NCBI GenBank assembly: GCA_030599405.1 | Contig: JAUVOB010000041.1 | Coordinates: 1-8,245, forward strand | Direction: 5' to 3' | Source of the DNA: Chloroflexota bacterium | GTDB taxonomy: Bacteria; Chloroflexota; Anaerolineae; Promineifilales; Promineifilaceae | Length of the DNA stretch: 8,245 nt | In this document: positions 6,935-8,245 of the stretch, piece after piece | Numbering within the stretch: the stretch's first letter is position 1 | How the letters are laid out: every line of letters begins with the position of its first letter | Notes under the pieces: generated by a model | The model's database searches: none | The model's input: only the letters and a program-made list of their open reading frames with translations | Told to the model about the DNA's origin: nothing | Made by a program: the position numbers and the translations under genes

Positions 6935-7726
6935 TTAATTCTTCATCCTCTCTATGTAAAGTTGTACATGTTCTAATTCGCCGGCTGGGTAGATGGGCAT
7001 CGCTGCCGGTAATTCACGGGCCGCTATAGCGATCATTTGTGCCGCGGCTTCCGGCGCCGCCATATACAGTATCCGATCTAGCTCCTCGCCCAGCTCAGGG
7101 TAGACAAACTCAAAGCGCCTGGATGGAGCTAGTCGGTCCAATAGGTTTCCATTTGGCGATGGAACATACTTGGTGATAAGTGTTAGGAGGTGATTTAATG
7201 CGTAAGTCTTTGTGTGTTCTTCGCCACTCAGTATTTCACCGCGCCTATAGCGACCGACGCCGACTATCAGATTCGTCAAAAATTGACCAAATAACAGCCT
7301 GTCATCTGCTACGGAACTATCGGCCTCAAGGACAGTCCTAGCGGCGATTCTCTCCAATGTACGCTTGACATGACCTCGGTCAATCAACACACGATAGCGA
7401 TCAACCTTGGCAAGTTCCATCTCCAAAAGATCGAAGACTGCGAATTCCAGCAGGTGACCATTATGATAGACAACCTTTAGCCCATGCTCGGTTTCTCGAA
7501 ACCAAAATGCAATCTGATCATTGTCCGGCAACCAGGTAAGATCGGTTCGGAATTCTTCCTGAGCGCCAGTTTCACATATTACGAAGAAGTCATGGTCTGA
7601 CCATTGGTCAGGATGGTAATCGAGATCAGCCATAGATCCCAAGGCGACCAGACCGATGACCAAGGGATTCTCTTCCAGTGCCTGCTTAAGTAGTTGTGTA
7701 AATTCGTAGTAGCCTCTTTCCGCCAT
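6935..7726 (-). CDS. nucleotidyltransferase-fold domain protein
   Basis: The 263-residue protein carries the pol-beta-type nucleotidyltransferase signature. GS at residues 30-31 (LVALGSMAD) is followed by SDHDFFVI with Asp44 and Asp46 as metal-binding carboxylates, and Glu94 in HLLEFAVF is the likely third. The layout resembles aminoglycoside adenylyltransferase-like and related stand-alone nucleotidyltransferases: a catalytic domain in the first 110 residues or so, then a helical C-terminal domain. The acceptor substrate is not readable, so calling it a resistance gene would be unsafe. The start at 7726 is chosen because GGAG lies eight bases upstream on this strand. A TTG at 7774 would add 16 residues without support. 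It converges with the + strand genes, ending 78 bases from the broken NTPase, and no classic terminator is visible in between. Confidence 0.8.
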   Translation of the reverse strand: MAERGYYEFTQLLKQALEENPLVIGLVALGSMADLDYHPDQWSDHDFFVICETGAQEEFRTDLTWLPDNDQIAFWFRETEHGLKVVYHNGHLLEFAVFDLLEMELAKVDRYRVLIDRGHVKRTLERIAARTVLEADSSVADDRLLFGQFLTNLIVGVGRYRRGEILSGEEHTKTYALNHLLTLITKYVPSPNGNLLDRLAPSRRFEFVYPELGEELDRILYMAAPEAAAQMIAIAARELPAAMPIYPAGELEHVQLYIERMKN

Positions 7727-7734
7727 TAAAAGAA

Positions 7735-7738
7735 CTCC
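7735..7738 (-). promoter_or_regulatory. ribosome binding site for the nucleotidyltransferase-like gene
   Basis: Read on the - strand, GGAG is followed by eight bases and then ATG ending at 7726. It favours this start over the upstream TTG at 7774. Confidence 0.55.
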
Positions 7739-7990
7739 ATGAATTAATACCGATGTTTCATATCTTCTAGTCAACTGAACGCGTGGATTTGTCTAATCCT
7801 TTTCTGCTTGTAATAGGTGTCTGCCAGAGGTAGAATGCAGTTAAACCGCAGAGTATGGAGTGGATGAGGGAGAAGCAACCGTGGGCTTAACGATGGATAT
7901 TTCGTGAGATATATAAACTACACCCAATGACCTCGAGCCGGGATTGAAACCGCGCCTAGTCCAACCGTCGACAATTGCCGGTTAACGACT

Positions 7991-8029
7991 GTTCATGATT
8001 ATCGCATTTAGGATTGACATGAACGATAA
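7991..8029. repeat. overlapping inverted repeats in the intergenic stretch
   Basis: GTTCATG (7991-7997) is the exact complement of CATGAAC (8018-8024), and TTATCG (7999-8004) of CGATAA (8024-8029). The two pairs interleave, so as RNA they could form a pseudoknot and as DNA an operator-like site. Inverted repeats of this length are expected by chance in several kilobases, so confidence in a function is low. Confidence 0.25.
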
Positions 8030-8089
8030 AGGGTGTTGGGTACTCTATGGTGTCATATACCCTGCTGTTATTTACTTCAAATCGACTGT

Positions 8090-8245
8090 TTAGGATCCAG
8101 ACATTTCTTGAGTCAACACATCTCGATTATTATATACCTTGTGCATAGCCTCCACGGCATCATCCACACCTTGCTCACCTGCGCGGAAAATTGCTTCATC
8201 AAGCCATACGACTGATTGCTCACAAGCATATTCCGCAACCGGCAG
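8090..8245 (-). CDS. DegT/DnrJ/EryC1/StrS family aminotransferase, C-terminal end (runs off window)
   Basis: Read on the - strand, the frame is open from the window edge to TAA at 8090-8092 and gives 51 residues. They begin LPVAEYACEQSVVWLDEAIF and continue through AGEQGVDDAVEAMHKVYNNR to a short tail. The order P-x-x-E-x-x-C/x-E-x-x-V-W-L, then a short loop, then DDAVEAMHKV, is the usual C-terminal end of PLP-dependent DegT/DnrJ/EryC1/StrS sugar aminotransferases. There the P-x-x-E and V-W-L blocks close the small domain. The PLP lysine and the N-terminal part lie outside the window, so activity and substrate (nucleotide sugar, inosose or other) cannot be judged. It is followed on the same strand, after about 360 bases, by the nucleotidyltransferase-like gene. 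Confidence 0.7.
   Translation of the reverse strand: MPVAEYACEQSVVWLDEAIFRAGEQGVDDAVEAMHKVYNNRDVLTQEMSGS

Larger units (their letters stand above)
7727..8089. other. intergenic stretch of about 360 bases without a recognisable gene
   Basis: All six frames here are short and show no family resemblance. The stretch is AT-richer than the coding regions. It must contain the promoter of the nucleotidyltransferase-like gene if that gene is not read from the upstream aminotransferase gene. A TTGACT at about 7768-7773 on the - strand has no well-spaced -10 partner. A seven-base inverted repeat is listed separately. Confidence 0.6.

Noticed and set aside
6899..6937. Bidirectional terminator between the converging genes (ATAGATCTAT palindrome, GGGCCC)
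   Set aside because: The palindromes are short, have no loop or U-run, and do not form a convincing intrinsic terminator.
6857..7029. Continuation of the P-loop frame as a 124-residue protein
   Set aside because: After the Walker A segment the frame has no recognisable features, while the adjacent frame carries the family C-terminus with its own stop.
7751..7773. Sigma70-type promoter TTGACT with TATTAA on the - strand
   Set aside because: Spacing is about 19 bases and the -10 would sit against the ribosome site, leaving no room for a leader.
7936..7952. GGATTGAAAC-like end of a CRISPR repeat
   Set aside because: It occurs once, with no second copy at a repeat-spacer distance and no cas gene, so it is a chance match.
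7930..7965. Possible tRNA T-arm on the - strand (GGTTTCAATCC)
   Set aside because: The flanking bases do not form the five-base T-stem, and no acceptor or anticodon arms fit.
8036..8065. Hairpin GGGTA...TACCC as terminator of the aminotransferase gene
   Set aside because: The stem is five bases with a 15-base loop, and no U-run follows on the - strand.
8033..8215. 60-residue + strand open frame
   Set aside because: It starts at TTG without a ribosome site, is rich in His, Ile, Leu and Cys without pattern, and lies opposite the recognisable aminotransferase end.

Overview
This 8.2-kb window looks like an uncultured or poorly studied bacterium of roughly balanced base composition. The organism is bacterial: a lipoprotein signal with a lipobox, Shine-Dalgarno sites, a TTG start with a strong ribosome site, and short intergenic gaps. 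Phylum cannot be fixed from the sequence. Several MttB-type methyltransferases beside a cyclic amidohydrolase would fit Chloroflexota (for example SAR202-like) or Alphaproteobacteria, but that is inference only.

Left part (1-1514, + strand): the 3' end of a small FixH/YtkA-like domain protein overlaps by four bases (ATGA) with a lipoprotein di-heme cytochrome c peroxidase of the MauG/MbnH/CcpA superfamily. This is probably a translationally coupled periplasmic redox pair.

Central part (1574-6618, + strand): a dihydropyrimidinase/hydantoinase with a complete binuclear metal site is followed by two divergent trimethylamine-methyltransferase (MttB/COG5598) family proteins and a small DinB-fold protein. 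The DinB-fold protein has lost the usual metal-binding histidines and starts at a TTG codon behind an AGGAGG site. Neither methyltransferase contains an in-frame amber codon, so both are non-pyrrolysine members. No corrinoid protein, RamA-type activator or second methyltransferase is visible. The cluster could degrade an N-methylated or cyclic ureide/amide compound. The substrate is unknown and this is the most interesting part of the window.

Right part (6619-8245): a broken P-loop NTPase gene resembling THEP1 keeps an N-terminal Walker A in one frame and a C-terminal end in another, with the middle missing. It is followed by two genes on the - strand: a nucleotidyltransferase-fold protein (6935-7726) and, running off the right edge, the C-terminal end of a DegT/DnrJ/EryC1/StrS aminotransferase (8090-8245). 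About 360 bases between these two hold no gene. The + strand series and the - strand genes converge near 6857-6934. This right-hand part looks like a gene-poor, rearranged boundary next to the catabolic cluster.
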